Under the pieces are notes generated by a model. The model made no database searches, was not told where the DNA came from, and saw only the letters and a list, made by a program, of their open reading frames with translations. Shown one piece after another: positions 31,681 through 41,241 of a stretch of DNA of 57,041 nt (position 1 is the first letter of the stretch; each line of letters starts with the position of its first letter). This stretch comes from JAMIFV01 sp035906055. Its GTDB lineage: Bacteria; Pseudomonadota; Alphaproteobacteria; Rickettsiales; JABCZZ01. The translations under genes were made by a program, and so were the position numbers. The stretch lies in assembly GCA_035906055.1 (NCBI GenBank), contig JAMIFV010000040.1, positions 1 through 57,041 of the forward strand, given 5' to 3'.

Positions 31681-34002
31681 ATGCAGGAAAATGTGAAGAC
31701 GGTATGGAGAGAGCGGCTATATGCCTCAGCGTCGGCTGTGGCGCTTGGCTGCCTTCTGCCTGTAAGCGGTAACGCAGGGGCGATAGACATCGTTTCCGGC
31801 CAGTCCATTGACCCGGCTATCGCCAGCATCCCGAGGATTTCAGCGCCCGCAAGATGGGCTACGTATGCGCCGGAACCCAAAGTGCAAACGCAGCTTGTGG
31901 CGCTTGCCGTGCCTGTACCGGCGATGGCGCCCGCGCCGTTGCCGAACAAGGCGACGCTGGTTGCTGTAAAACCCAAACATCATCCAAGCCCGCTGGAGCT
32001 TGCGTGGTCAAGCCCCAGTCCCAGCCCGAAGCCCTCCTTCGTTGAGGAGGCGTCTGCCAAATCCGGGACTGTCAGAGACGTGCATGAGAAACATGCGTCC
32101 AAGCCTAAGAAGAAGGCCGTAAAAACTGCTGCCAAGGATAAAAAGCATAAAGTGAAAGTTGCGGGTAGCGGTAAGAAATCGCATGTACTGTTACCCAAGA
32201 TTGCCGCTACCCCCAAAAAAGGGCCTACGCCGCTGGAAGTGATCGCTGAATGGCACAGGCATGATGTCGCCAAGCTGAAAAAAATCGCCAACCTGCGTAT
32301 TGAACAGCCGCAGTTGCAGCCGGAAGCCGAACTGGCTGACGCAAGGGAAGCCGGTGCGCCTGCCGTTTTGCCGCAGGCCGTCGCCAGCGAAGCGAAGGTT
32401 GCGGTGCAAACCCCGCCGCAGCTTCTGCCGCCAGCTGAACCCAGCGTAAAGACAGATATTGCCGAGGTGAGTCTGGAAAAACTGTTTGTGCCCATGGACG
32501 CGCTGACCGAAGCCGTATCCAACCAGAAGCTCTGGGATGATTTCGATAATAGCCTTCGCATAGCAAAGGTCGACGATGTTGCGGATAGCGAGAAGATAGC
32601 GCTTGTATCGCCTGAAACAGAGGAAGCAACACCGGTAGTGCACACCGAACTCTTGCCGGAGCACGTGGCTGCCCCCGTACAGCACGTGGTAAAAAGCGAG
32701 CCGCCGGAAAAACCAAAGCCGCCTGAGAAGGTGGTTGCGGTCATTAAAGAAATCAAGCCTTCCGGCGTCACCATTACACAGGCCAGCCTGATACAGGCCT
32801 CGCAGGAAACAGCCATGCCGCTGCCCACGGTGGTGGAAGAGTCCGCCGGGACAGCGCAGCAGACGATAACGGCTATAGTAACAGAGAAAGAAGTGAAGAC
32901 TGCGACCTCCCCGCTTGCGATCACGTTTTCGCCGGGGCTCTGGCAGGATTTTGATAAAACGGGTGAGCCTGCTGAAGTTGCTGTTGCCAAGTCTGCAGTG
33001 CCTGCGGCCACTTTTGAACCCGGCACGCTGGAGCCAGCGGCGGGCGGTGAACCCATTTCACTGATGCCGCCTTCTGCGCCCAGGGAAGCCACGGACGTTA
33101 AACAGGACCTGCCCATTCTTAAAGCGCTGCCTTCCGTTCCCGAAGAGGAAGAAATCACTGCAAAAAAAATTGACGCAATTGATCCGGTAGCCACGCCCGT
33201 CAAGAAAAGCAAAGTTTCCGTTGCCGAGGCCAAGGCGGAGCTTTCGGCAGAGTCCAGGGCGATACTTGATTCGCTGCCCCCGCAATTGCGCACCGGCACC
33301 GCACCGAAGAAAAACGTTAAGCTTGACCGTTCCAATAAAGCGGGAAGCGGTGAAGACGCCGTGAAGAAACATGAAGCTTACGGGATGAAGATCTCGGTCA
33401 AGCGGCCTAAAGTGGATGTATTTCGCATGCTGGAATCTGCCTACAATTCGCTGATCGCAGGCGATCAGCAATATGCCATCACGCTCTATAAGGAAGTGCT
33501 CGACGAAGAACCTGACAATACGCTGGCGCTGTTCGGCCTTGCCACTACCTATCACCGCGCAGGCCAGACCACGCTTGCACGCCCGTTTTATGCCAGGCTG
33601 CTTGAGATCGATCCGCATAATGTGGAAGGGCTGAACAATTTCCTCGTGCTGCTGGCAGACGAAGCCCCCGATGCTGCGTTGCAGGAGCTTGAGAAGCTCC
33701 GGCACAGCCATCCGAACTTCAGTCCGGTTCTGGCGCAGATGGCCCTTATTCATGAACGCCGCGGCGAATATAACCTTGCCGCGCAGAAGCTGGCGCAGGC
33801 GAATTCCATATCACCTGAAAATCTTAAATATCAATATAATATGGCAATAGTGCTCGACAAGATGAAGGATTGGCCGGAAGCCTCGAGATGGTATCAGCGC
33901 CTGCTGACCGCCAGCGAAAGGGGTGAGAAAATTCCCGGAAATCCTCAGGAAATTCAGCAAAGATTAACTTTTATACGGTCTAATACAAGCAATGTTAACT
34001 AA
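31681..34002 (+). CDS. Secreted/periplasmic TPR protein of the pilus locus
   Basis: This 773-residue protein has an N-terminal hydrophobic segment (about 12-34, signal peptide or anchor). A long Pro/Ala/Lys/Glu-rich low-complexity region (about 70-560) precedes a C-terminal TPR array (about 575-760), with AYNSLIAGDQQYAITLYKEVL, ALFGLATTYHRAGQTTLARP and KLAQANSISPENLKYQYN. The motif WDDFDNSL/WQDFDKTG recurs in the linker (near 285 and 420). The plan resembles MshN of MSHA pili (anchor, disordered linker, TPR). It lies 30 nt before pilT and probably shares its transcript. A role in pilus assembly is inferred from context. Confidence 0.7.
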   Translation: MQENVKTVWRERLYASASAVALGCLLPVSGNAGAIDIVSGQSIDPAIASIPRISAPARWATYAPEPKVQTQLVALAVPVPAMAPAPLPNKATLVAVKPKHHPSPLELAWSSPSPSPKPSFVEEASAKSGTVRDVHEKHASKPKKKAVKTAAKDKKHKVKVAGSGKKSHVLLPKIAATPKKGPTPLEVIAEWHRHDVAKLKKIANLRIEQPQLQPEAELADAREAGAPAVLPQAVASEAKVAVQTPPQLLPPAEPSVKTDIAEVSLEKLFVPMDALTEAVSNQKLWDDFDNSLRIAKVDDVADSEKIALVSPETEEATPVVHTELLPEHVAAPVQHVVKSEPPEKPKPPEKVVAVIKEIKPSGVTITQASLIQASQETAMPLPTVVEESAGTAQQTITAIVTEKEVKTATSPLAITFSPGLWQDFDKTGEPAEVAVAKSAVPAATFEPGTLEPAAGGEPISLMPPSAPREATDVKQDLPILKALPSVPEEEEITAKKIDAIDPVATPVKKSKVSVAEAKAELSAESRAILDSLPPQLRTGTAPKKNVKLDRSNKAGSGEDAVKKHEAYGMKISVKRPKVDVFRMLESAYNSLIAGDQQYAITLYKEVLDEEPDNTLALFGLATTYHRAGQTTLARPFYARLLEIDPHNVEGLNNFLVLLADEAPDAALQELEKLRHSHPNFSPVLAQMALIHERRGEYNLAAQKLAQANSISPENLKYQYNMAIVLDKMKDWPEASRWYQRLLTASERGEKIPGNPQEIQQRLTFIRSNTSNVN

Positions 34003-34032
34003 GGGGGACACCCCTGATAGCTTGGGGGCCTT

Positions 34033-35163
34033 ATGGAAATCACCGATCTGCTGTTTGCCTCGCAGAAAAACGGAGCATCGGATCTTCATTTGTCCGTAGG
34101 AACCCCTCCTATATTACGCGTAAATGGCGACATACTGCCGCTGAAGGCTGATCCGCTCACGGCAGATGACGTGCGCGGAATGGTTTATTCCGTGATGACT
34201 GAGCAACAACGCAGCGACTACGAGCGTGACCTTGAAACCGACTTTGCCATCTCCTTCAGCGACAAAATGCGTTTCCGCGTCAATGCGTTCACCACGCTTT
34301 CAGGCCCGGCAGCGGTACTGCGTACCATTCCCACCAAGATACTGACGCTGGAAGAGCTGAACGCACCTGAGGTGCTTACCAGGCTTACGGAACTGCATAA
34401 GGGGCTTATCCTTGTTACCGGGCCCACCGGCAGCGGCAAATCCACCACGCTGGCTGCGATGGTCAATCATATCAACGTGAACATGAACAAACATATCCTC
34501 ACCATTGAGGATCCGGTGGAGTTCGTGCACAAATCACAGAAATCACTGGTCAACCAGCGTGAAGTGGGCGAAAGCACCAAGTCTTTCGCGCGCGCGTTGC
34601 GCAGCGCGCTGCGTGAAGATCCTGACGTGATCCTGGTTGGCGAGTTGCGCGACCTTGAAACCATCCAGCTGGCTATGACGGCGGCGGAAACGGGGCATCT
34701 TGTGATGGGCACGCTGCACACCAATTCGGCACCCAAGACGATTGACCGTATCGTGGACGTATTCCCCGCCAGCGACAAGGAAATGGTGCGCTCGATGCTT
34801 TCCGTATCGCTGGAAGCCATCATCACGCAGGCGCTGGTGAAGCGCGCGGACGGGCATGGACGCATTGCGGTGCATGAGATATTGCTGGGCACCAGCGCTA
34901 TCCGTAACCTGATACGCGAGAACAAGATCCCGCAGATACAGTCGATGATGCAGATCGGCAGCAAAATAGGCATGCGCACGATGAGGGACGCGACCTATGC
35001 GCTGCTCAATGACGGTGCTATTTCGCCTGAGACCGCAAGGGTGCTTCTGGCATCGGGTTCCAGCGAGAGCGATATATCATCTGAAGATGCATCCAGTAAA
35101 CGCAGCGCGGTTTCTGCCGGTGGCGGCGGCATGCAGAGCAAATTCGGCGGCGGGAGTTTCTGA
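34033..35163 (+). CDS. pilT: Type IV pilus retraction ATPase PilT
   Basis: This 376-residue hexameric secretion ATPase drives pilus retraction. An N-terminal PAS-like domain (GASDLHLSVGTPPILRVNG) is followed by Walker A GPTGSGKST (about 130-138), the Asp box IEDPVEFVH, Walker B DPDVILVGELRD and the His box AETGHLVMGTLHT. The Ser/Gly-rich tail is slightly longer than in gammaproteobacterial PilT. It overlaps pilU by 1 nt. Confidence 0.93.
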   Translation: MEITDLLFASQKNGASDLHLSVGTPPILRVNGDILPLKADPLTADDVRGMVYSVMTEQQRSDYERDLETDFAISFSDKMRFRVNAFTTLSGPAAVLRTIPTKILTLEELNAPEVLTRLTELHKGLILVTGPTGSGKSTTLAAMVNHINVNMNKHILTIEDPVEFVHKSQKSLVNQREVGESTKSFARALRSALREDPDVILVGELRDLETIQLAMTAAETGHLVMGTLHTNSAPKTIDRIVDVFPASDKEMVRSMLSVSLEAIITQALVKRADGHGRIAVHEILLGTSAIRNLIRENKIPQIQSMMQIGSKIGMRTMRDATYALLNDGAISPETARVLLASGSSESDISSEDASSKRSAVSAGGGGMQSKFGGGSF

Positions 35164-36305
35164 TGGACAATGCCAATACCGTACTCACGCCGCGTCCCAA
35201 TCTCGATCCGCTGCTGGATTGCCTGATAACGCTGCACGGCTCCGACCTTTACCTGACCGTGGGCATCCCCCCCAGTGTGCGTGTGGCAGACCGTATCGTA
35301 ACGCTCAGGGATACGCCCATCAGCGATGACGATATCAACACGCTGGTGAGCGAAGCGCTGACGCCAGACCAGATGCAGGAATTCCAGGCGACGATGGAAG
35401 CCAATCTCTCGCTGCTGTGGACGGACTCCGCGCGCTTCCGTATCAACGTGTTCCGCCAGCAGCAGCATTGCGGCATGGTCATCAGGCGCATTCAGTACGA
35501 GATCCCCACGCTGGAGCAACTGGGCCTGCCGAAGGTCTACAGCGAACTGGTGATGGAGAATCGCGGGCTCATACTGGTGGTGGGCGCGACCGGCGCCGGT
35601 AAATCCTCTACGCTGGCAGCGATGATAGGCCATCGCAATACCAACGGCATCGGCCATATCGTAACGGTGGAAGACCCTATTGAATTCGTGCACAAGCACA
35701 AAGGCTGCATCATCACCCAGCGCGACGTGGGCGTGGATACGTTCTCCTTCAGCATGGCGCTGAAGAACACGCTGCGCCAGAGGCCGGACGTGGTGCTGAT
35801 CGGTGAGATCAGGGACCGCGAAACACTGGAGCATGCGCTGCATTTCTCGGAAACCGGGCATTTATGCGTGTCCACGCTGCATGCGGGCAGTGTGTCGCAG
35901 GCGCTGGAGCGCATTATCAATTTCTTCCCGACCGAAAAGCATCAGCAGTTGCTTTATAACCTGTCGCAGAACATCAAGGCCATCATGTGCCAGCGTCTTG
36001 TGCTGAATTTCGACAATACCCGCACGCCTGCGGTGGAGGTCATGCTCAATCGCGGCCTTATCCGCACCCTGATACAGGAAGGCAAGATCAAGGACATCAC
36101 CGATATCATCGCGCGCAACCGCAATGAAGGCATGCAGACGATGGACCAGGCGCTGTACCAGCTTTACGTCGATAAGGTGATCTCGGAAGAGGTGGCGGTG
36201 GCGGAGTCGGAAAACCCCACCAACCTTCGCCTGCAGATACGCCAGAACCAGCCGAACAAGCTTGGCAACATATCGTTCTCCGTGCGTGACAGGAACGGCT
36301 TCTAA
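35163..36305 (+). CDS. pilU: PilT paralogue, PilU-type ATPase
   Basis: This 380-residue secretion ATPase follows PilT by a 1-nt overlap (TGATGG). Motifs are GSDLYLTVGIPPSVRV, Walker A GATGAGKSS (about 139), VEDPIEFVHKHKGCIITQRDVGVDT, RPDVVLIGEIRDRET and SETGHLCVSTLHAGSV. The GVDT motif and tail resemble PilU, the accessory retraction motor that needs PilT. Its 3' end overlaps the convergent minus-strand gene by 4 nt. Confidence 0.9.
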   Translation: MDNANTVLTPRPNLDPLLDCLITLHGSDLYLTVGIPPSVRVADRIVTLRDTPISDDDINTLVSEALTPDQMQEFQATMEANLSLLWTDSARFRINVFRQQQHCGMVIRRIQYEIPTLEQLGLPKVYSELVMENRGLILVVGATGAGKSSTLAAMIGHRNTNGIGHIVTVEDPIEFVHKHKGCIITQRDVGVDTFSFSMALKNTLRQRPDVVLIGEIRDRETLEHALHFSETGHLCVSTLHAGSVSQALERIINFFPTEKHQQLLYNLSQNIKAIMCQRLVLNFDNTRTPAVEVMLNRGLIRTLIQEGKIKDITDIIARNRNEGMQTMDQALYQLYVDKVISEEVAVAESENPTNLRLQIRQNQPNKLGNISFSVRDRNGF

Positions 36306-37372
36306 GCAGGCTTCACCAGCGTTACGGTAGATGTGGCGGGGTCTACATCGAGCCAGACCTCTTTGTGCTCGGCGAGCAGTTGCCTGATACGGGCGATAAA
36401 GCCATTGCCCAGTCCCGTGATGCAGGGAACGTTGTGTTCGCGCGCTATCGCGCAGGCATGGCAGAGCGCGCCGCCATTGCCATAGAGTACCGCCACGCCT
36501 TTGGTAAACAGTTCGGTTGTCTCTGGCCTTGCGAGGGGAAACACCAGCACGGCAGGGTGCGGCACGCTGGACGCAGAGGCATAATCCTTCGGGGTGGCAA
36601 TGAGCACGGCGCGGCCCGTGGCGCGTGCGCCTGCAATTCCTGCGCCTTTCCATGACGTGGCATTTAACGCCTGTTCCTGCTGCGCGGCTGAAATTTCCGG
36701 AGGAGAGTTCCAGAAAAAATCCGGTCCCGCGTCATGCAGGGCGTCCGGCTGGCTATCAGGAAACAAAGTTGTCCATGCGTGCCTCAGCCCGTTACGCAGC
36801 GACTGCAATTGCTGTATCTGCAGCACGGCCTGACGCTGGGTGGTGGGCAAGGCCTGGGGGTTGGCCAGCCACCCAGCCATCTGTTGCGATGTGTGTCTGG
36901 GCAGCCGCATGGTGACGGAGAGAAGCGCCAGCCCCAGCGCTGTGCTTTGCGCGATCTGCAGGATAAGCTCTGCCGGAGGTTTCCATGTTTTTTCGCTATG
37001 TTTCAGGGTGAACTGCGCGATGTTCCACTGCGCGCGTATCAGCGCCCATACCCTGAACGGATTGCGGCGCGTTTTGTAGGTAAAGCTCTGGGCGAAGGGC
37101 ATGGGGCGCATGGCACCGTTGCTGATAGCGCGCACGGTTTCGTTCCAGTTGATATAAGGCGCATTGCCTACCCATTTTATCATCGGCACAGGGGTTTTTG
37201 GGGCTTTCAACCCCAGAAGGTCAAGCGCTATCCTCCAGGCGGAGTTCTTGGCGGACATGTCGAACAATGCTTCAAAACGCTGGCGGGCATTGTCGTCCAT
37301 GCGTGCCGGAAGCGAGCTGTCTTTGGCGAAGCGTACCCAGAGCGTATCCATATTATTCTGCGGCTGCGCCAT
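36302..37372 (-). CDS. Protein with a lone PEP-utilising swivel (mobile) domain
   Basis: The last 110 or so residues of this 356-residue protein match the phosphohistidine swivel domain of PEP synthase/PPDK: GRAVLIATPKDYASASS, then GGALCHACAIAREHNVPCITG (in two parts), with putative phospho-His305. The first 240 residues are helical and unrecognised. There is no ATP-grasp domain and no PEP-binding TIM barrel, so it cannot catalyse the full reaction alone; it may be a phosphate carrier or a repurposed binding module. It starts 20 nt inside the 3' end of the upstream PQQ-type gene, so the two are coupled. It ends the minus-strand pilus run. Confidence 0.65.
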   Translation of the reverse strand: MAQPQNNMDTLWVRFAKDSSLPARMDDNARQRFEALFDMSAKNSAWRIALDLLGLKAPKTPVPMIKWVGNAPYINWNETVRAISNGAMRPMPFAQSFTYKTRRNPFRVWALIRAQWNIAQFTLKHSEKTWKPPAELILQIAQSTALGLALLSVTMRLPRHTSQQMAGWLANPQALPTTQRQAVLQIQQLQSLRNGLRHAWTTLFPDSQPDALHDAGPDFFWNSPPEISAAQQEQALNATSWKGAGIAGARATGRAVLIATPKDYASASSVPHPAVLVFPLARPETTELFTKGVAVLYGNGGALCHACAIAREHNVPCITGLGNGFIARIRQLLAEHKEVWLDVDPATSTVTLVKPA

Positions 37373-38741
37373 AGGCCCTGATAAGGTAAGGGGTGGTTAT
37401 GTAGAGTATCCGGCCAGAGTACAGGGGATAAGACGTGCCCTCCTCAACGCTGAATCGCCTGGTTTCTTCGCCGGTCAGGGCGTTGCGGATGGTGACCACG
37501 CCTTCATTGGTCACGGCGGCGACCTGCAGGATGCTGCCCTGTATAAGCGTTGCGTCGGAAAGGAAGGCATTCCCGGCTTTTGCCTCCCATACCACATGGC
37601 CGTCCTGCGTATCCAGCGCGACCATGCTGCCGTTAGCAAGCGTATAGACCAGAAGGTTGGAATCAGCGATCATCAGGCCTTCGGGCAATGCCAGCGCGGA
37701 GAGTTTTGTGGTCCATAGGACCTTGCCTTGCGGCGTAATGCAATGCGCCCAGCCTGCGTCGTTTGCGCGCGTCACGCCCACCTGTCCTATTGCCGTGGCA
37801 AGGCAGAGATTTCCGCCTGCGTCCACCCGCATGCTGCCCATGGGGTTGCCGGGCAGCGGGGTGCTGCCAAGCATTTTTCCTGTATCCGGGTCCAGTTCAA
37901 AGAACGCGGAACCGTCATGCTCTTCGGTAAGCTTTGCGGCTACGAACAGCCTGCCGCTATGATAGGCGGGGGTGATGTCGATATGGCCGACGGGGCTATG
38001 CCACAGGCTTTGGCCGCTGGAGCTGTCGATGGCCCAGATGCCTGTTTCACCAGCGCTTACAAAAAGGCGGCCTTTGGCGGTATCGGCCACCACGGAGGAT
38101 TCTATATGGCTCCTGAATTTGCGTTCCCAGACGGGGTTGCCTTCGGGCAGGCTAAGCGCGCTCAGCACGGAAGCGGGGGAAGCATGATGACCTTCACCCA
38201 CATAAGCGCGTGTACCGTCTGCAACGGGAGCGGGGAATATCTGTTCACGCTTGTGCAGGGTCCATAGATGAAGGCCATCGGCTGCCGAGTATGCATCCAG
38301 CGTGCCCTGATAGGTGCCCACCAGCAGCATATTATTCAGCATTACAGGTTTGCCGATAAGCTGGTGGGGAACTGCTGCGCTCCATAACAGGGAAAAAGCG
38401 CCGGTAGGCGCGGGCGGTGTGATCGTGCCGATGGGGGCAATGGCCTGCAGGCGTGAAAGCTCTGTTGCCGTTACCATGGAAGACCCTTCTTCCCTGCCGG
38501 GTGTGTATATTATCCTCTGCGCCACCAGATATCCGGCAGCGCTGAAGGATGCGAGGGTGATGCCGATAGTGATGAGGCGCGCGCGCTTGCTCGACCATAC
38601 GGAACGTTTGAGGAACTGCACGCCGCCTGCCGTCATGCCCACGGCGGCAAGCAGCCACGGGATGAATTCGGCGAGAGGGAGCAATACGGGGAAGATGAAG
38701 AAGGTCGACTGGTACCGTTGGTGCAGCGGCCTTTTATCCAT
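37353..38741 (-). CDS. Membrane-anchored PQQ-type beta-propeller protein
   Basis: This 462-residue protein has two hydrophobic segments near the N-terminus (about 14-40 and 55-72). A beta-propeller of PQQ/BamB-like repeats follows, with recurring G-x-LxAYSAADGLHLWTL, GIWAIDSSSGQSLWHS, VLWTTKLSALALPEG and MVALDTQDGHVVWEA blades. No PQQ ligands or dehydrogenase features are seen, so it is probably a protein-binding scaffold facing the periplasm. It lies 17 nt downstream of the ABC ATPase gene and overlaps the swivel-domain gene. The link with the pilus is inferred from operon position. Confidence 0.75.
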   Translation of the reverse strand: MDKRPLHQRYQSTFFIFPVLLPLAEFIPWLLAAVGMTAGGVQFLKRSVWSSKRARLITIGITLASFSAAGYLVAQRIIYTPGREEGSSMVTATELSRLQAIAPIGTITPPAPTGAFSLLWSAAVPHQLIGKPVMLNNMLLVGTYQGTLDAYSAADGLHLWTLHKREQIFPAPVADGTRAYVGEGHHASPASVLSALSLPEGNPVWERKFRSHIESSVVADTAKGRLFVSAGETGIWAIDSSSGQSLWHSPVGHIDITPAYHSGRLFVAAKLTEEHDGSAFFELDPDTGKMLGSTPLPGNPMGSMRVDAGGNLCLATAIGQVGVTRANDAGWAHCITPQGKVLWTTKLSALALPEGLMIADSNLLVYTLANGSMVALDTQDGHVVWEAKAGNAFLSDATLIQGSILQVAAVTNEGVVTIRNALTGEETRRFSVEEGTSYPLYSGRILYITTPYLIRAYGAAAE

Positions 38742-38758
38742 AGGGGATCGTATCCGTA

Positions 38759-39481
38759 TCAGGCGGCGATGGATTTCAGGAACGATTTCTCCAGCGTTTC
38801 GGACGGGTAGTGCTGTTTGAACTCCGCAGGTTTTCCAACATAGATTAGCTTGCTGCCGCTGATAACGCCGATGCGGTCGCAGATCTCGTCGATGTCGGAA
38901 AGAATGTGGGAGCTGAAGAAGATGGTCTTACCCTTGGCCTTGTCTTTGAGCAGCCTTTCCTTGAGCATGATGCGCGCGCGCGGGTCAAGGCCGCTCATCG
39001 GCTCGTCAAGGATAAGAAATGGCGCGTCAGCCATGAAAGCGCCCATCAGCCCGAGTTTCTGGCCCATGCCCTTGGAATAGGAACCGACCTTGCGGGTAAG
39101 TGCTTCAGGAATGAGATCCACCGCGATCGCTTCTTCCTTCGCTTTCTCGCTGTCGAGCGTTTTACCGAAATAGGAAAGGCACAGGGAGAGATATTCCTCG
39201 CCGCGCAGGTAGCGCGACGGCTGGAAGCGTTCCGGCAGGTAGGACACGTTGCGGCGCGCGGAGGCCCTGGTGGAGGGTTCTGCGAACAGCAGGGCTTCGC
39301 CTTCGTCCGCACGGGAGAGGTCGAGGATAATCTTGATAAGGGTGGTCTTGCCCACGCCGTTGAGGCCGATCAGGCCGAATATCTCACCGGTATTGAGCGA
39401 AAGGGAAACGTTGTTGAGTACTAGGTTCTCCCCGTAATTCTTGACGATGCCGGTGCAGGAAAGGGGGGCAGAGGCGGACAT
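38759..39481 (-). CDS. ABC transporter ATP-binding protein (ABC-2/NatA-like)
   Basis: This 240-residue ATPase has Walker A GLNGVGKTT (39-47), signature YSKGMGQKL (135-143), Walker B FLILDEP (155-161), the D-loop SGLDP and a switch His in FFSSHILSD. The YLPERFQPSRYLRGEEYL Q-loop region is typical of the ABC-2 exporter group. No permease gene is next to it; the downstream gene is a two-helix propeller protein. Its start lies 18 nt after the stop of the Pro-rich pilus gene, so it seems to be part of the same transcript. Confidence 0.9.
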   Translation of the reverse strand: MSASAPLSCTGIVKNYGENLVLNNVSLSLNTGEIFGLIGLNGVGKTTLIKIILDLSRADEGEALLFAEPSTRASARRNVSYLPERFQPSRYLRGEEYLSLCLSYFGKTLDSEKAKEEAIAVDLIPEALTRKVGSYSKGMGQKLGLMGAFMADAPFLILDEPMSGLDPRARIMLKERLLKDKAKGKTIFFSSHILSDIDEICDRIGVISGSKLIYVGKPAEFKQHYPSETLEKSFLKSIAA

Positions 39482-39499
39482 GAATTTTACTCCTGGCGT

Positions 39500-40582
39500 T
39501 CAGCGGTTTAATCTCGACGGCACAGAACCGTTTACCGGTGCTGACAGAGGTGCGGCAGTCGCAGGTTCTGCTGTTGCCCCGGTTGCAGCAGGGTCAGGTG
39601 GTATCGTCTGCTTTACCATGCCCTCAAACACGGCCAGCAGGCTCGGTACGAAGGTCTGATTGGGGCGCATCTTTACTGTCACCCTGGAGTCCCCAATGTC
39701 AAGCACTTCCGGCGTTGCGATTTTGCGGTTGTTGAGCACTTTATTAAGCGCGGTCATGGAAGCAGGCTTCCAGATAAGCCTTATATGCGAACGGTCAATG
39801 GCAGCTACGTAGAGAACGTTGGAAGGCGCGTTGATGGCATTGGTAATTTTCTTGCCGTTTAGCCATATGGACCAGTTGGAGGGGGAATAATACATGATCG
39901 AGCCAAGGTAGATATTGGGCAGCACCTGCGGCACTTCCTTGGCTTTGTCCTCGCCCTTGAATTTCAGCGATTCCAGAAGGCCCGTCAGGTCGTCCACGGT
40001 TTCGGCATTGCTCACGGCCTTACTGGTCGGGTCGGCGGCTTTATCGTAGAGCTCAAGACCGGGGATGATTAGCGAGAGCATGTCTTTCTCGGTGAACATG
40101 AGGCTCAATCCTTCATCCAGCTTTATCGGGTGTTCCAGCAGCTCAACGGGCGGAGAAAATTCCGGTACGGAAAGAATCTGGGGCGGGGTGATCTGTATTG
40201 TGCGCGTCACTTCCCTGGGGGCTTCTTTCTGTGGTATCGGTTCAACTGCCGGTGCGGTGACAGGAGCGGACGGTATTTCCATAAGGGGAGCAGCAGGCAC
40301 TGGCGCCATATTCTGCACGGCAGCGGGCGGCTGAGCCGGATTGCTGGCTTCGGCGGGCAGGGAAGGCAACGGTGCAGGTTCTGCCGACGGCGCGGATACG
40401 TCTGGTGTCTGCGTTGTGGCAACTGGCGCTGGCGGTGGCGGGGTGGTGCCCGCTGAGGGCAGGTCCATCAACGACGCGGAGGGCGCTTCAGTCGCTGGCG
40501 TCACGGTCTGTGCCTGCGTGGCGGGCAGGTATAATGCCAGCGACAATGCGCCGAGCGCAAAGGCATGCTTCAGAGAACGCAT
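39500..40582 (-). CDS. Pro/Ala-rich periplasmic protein of the pilus operon
   Basis: The start at 40582 (MRSLKHAFALGALSLALYLPATQAQ, in effect a signal peptide) was chosen over one 15 codons upstream because it leaves a 1-nt gap to the PilO-like gene. The product is 360 residues: signal peptide, a Pro/Ala-rich linker (about 30-150), then a folded region (about 165-330) with SNWSIWLNGKKITNAINAP and RSHIRLIWKPASM, and an Ala/Pro-rich tail. Position after the PilM/N and PilO-like genes suggests a PilP-like link from the inner membrane alignment complex to the secretin, but sequence similarity to PilP is not evident. Confidence 0.6.
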   Translation of the reverse strand: MRSLKHAFALGALSLALYLPATQAQTVTPATEAPSASLMDLPSAGTTPPPPAPVATTQTPDVSAPSAEPAPLPSLPAEASNPAQPPAAVQNMAPVPAAPLMEIPSAPVTAPAVEPIPQKEAPREVTRTIQITPPQILSVPEFSPPVELLEHPIKLDEGLSLMFTEKDMLSLIIPGLELYDKAADPTSKAVSNAETVDDLTGLLESLKFKGEDKAKEVPQVLPNIYLGSIMYYSPSNWSIWLNGKKITNAINAPSNVLYVAAIDRSHIRLIWKPASMTALNKVLNNRKIATPEVLDIGDSRVTVKMRPNQTFVPSLLAVFEGMVKQTIPPDPAATGATAEPATAAPLSAPVNGSVPSRLNR

Positions 40583-40583
40583 A

Positions 40584-41240
40584 TCAGTTCTGTTTGGCAT
40601 TGGCGGCCTTATCCTTTGCTTCTTCACGTACGCCTATCCAGTCAAATACAATCTCGGCGGTGACCACAGGCGTGATACGGTGATTGCTTAGTTCCATCAG
40701 TATGTTGCGTGAAAGATCGGTTGTGCGCGTGATGCTTACGGTCTTGAACGAAACGGCTCCTGGCATTTCCCTCTGTATAGCGGCAATGAACTGCAGTACG
40801 GAGTTGTCGGTGACCGCGCCAAAGGCGATTTTCACTTCACTGCGGATCATTTCGCCGGTTTTAAGCGGGAACGTGTCTTTGTTAACGGTATTGAACGGCG
40901 GGATAGTGATGGTGACGTTTATCAGATGGTATTTTTTGCGCTGGGCAATGATCCACTTCATTGCCTGCTCGCGGTTAAGTGTCATGCTGTTGCCATGATT
41001 CCTGATGAAAGTATCATGCAAGGTCATCTGCTGCTGGCCGCGTTGCATTTCTCGTGTCAGTTCAGACAGCTGCATGCGTGTGGCGCTAAGCTGGCCGTCC
41101 TTATTGGTCTGATCCTGCTGCGTTTCCTCTACGAACATTTGTGCGTAAAACACGCCCCCGCCAAGCATCACCAGCCCTATCAGCGCCGTGGCCGCTGTTT
41201 TTATAAGGCGCTTGCGGATCATGACATATTTCTTATCCAT
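40584..41240 (-). CDS. PilO-like bitopic inner membrane protein
   Basis: This 218-residue protein has one membrane helix (about 15-36), a coiled-coil segment (about 40-75, rich in Gln/Glu) and a C-terminal domain of ferredoxin-like length (about 90-200). This is the plan of PilO/MshJ-type alignment subunits. It starts 1 nt after the PilM/N-like gene and ends 1 nt before the Pro-rich gene. The assignment rests on plan and position, not on a strong motif. Confidence 0.6.
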   Translation of the reverse strand: MDKKYVMIRKRLIKTAATALIGLVMLGGGVFYAQMFVEETQQDQTNKDGQLSATRMQLSELTREMQRGQQQMTLHDTFIRNHGNSMTLNREQAMKWIIAQRKKYHLINVTITIPPFNTVNKDTFPLKTGEMIRSEVKIAFGAVTDNSVLQFIAAIQREMPGAVSFKTVSITRTTDLSRNILMELSNHRITPVVTAEIVFDWIGVREEAKDKAANAKQN

Positions 41241-41241
41241 A

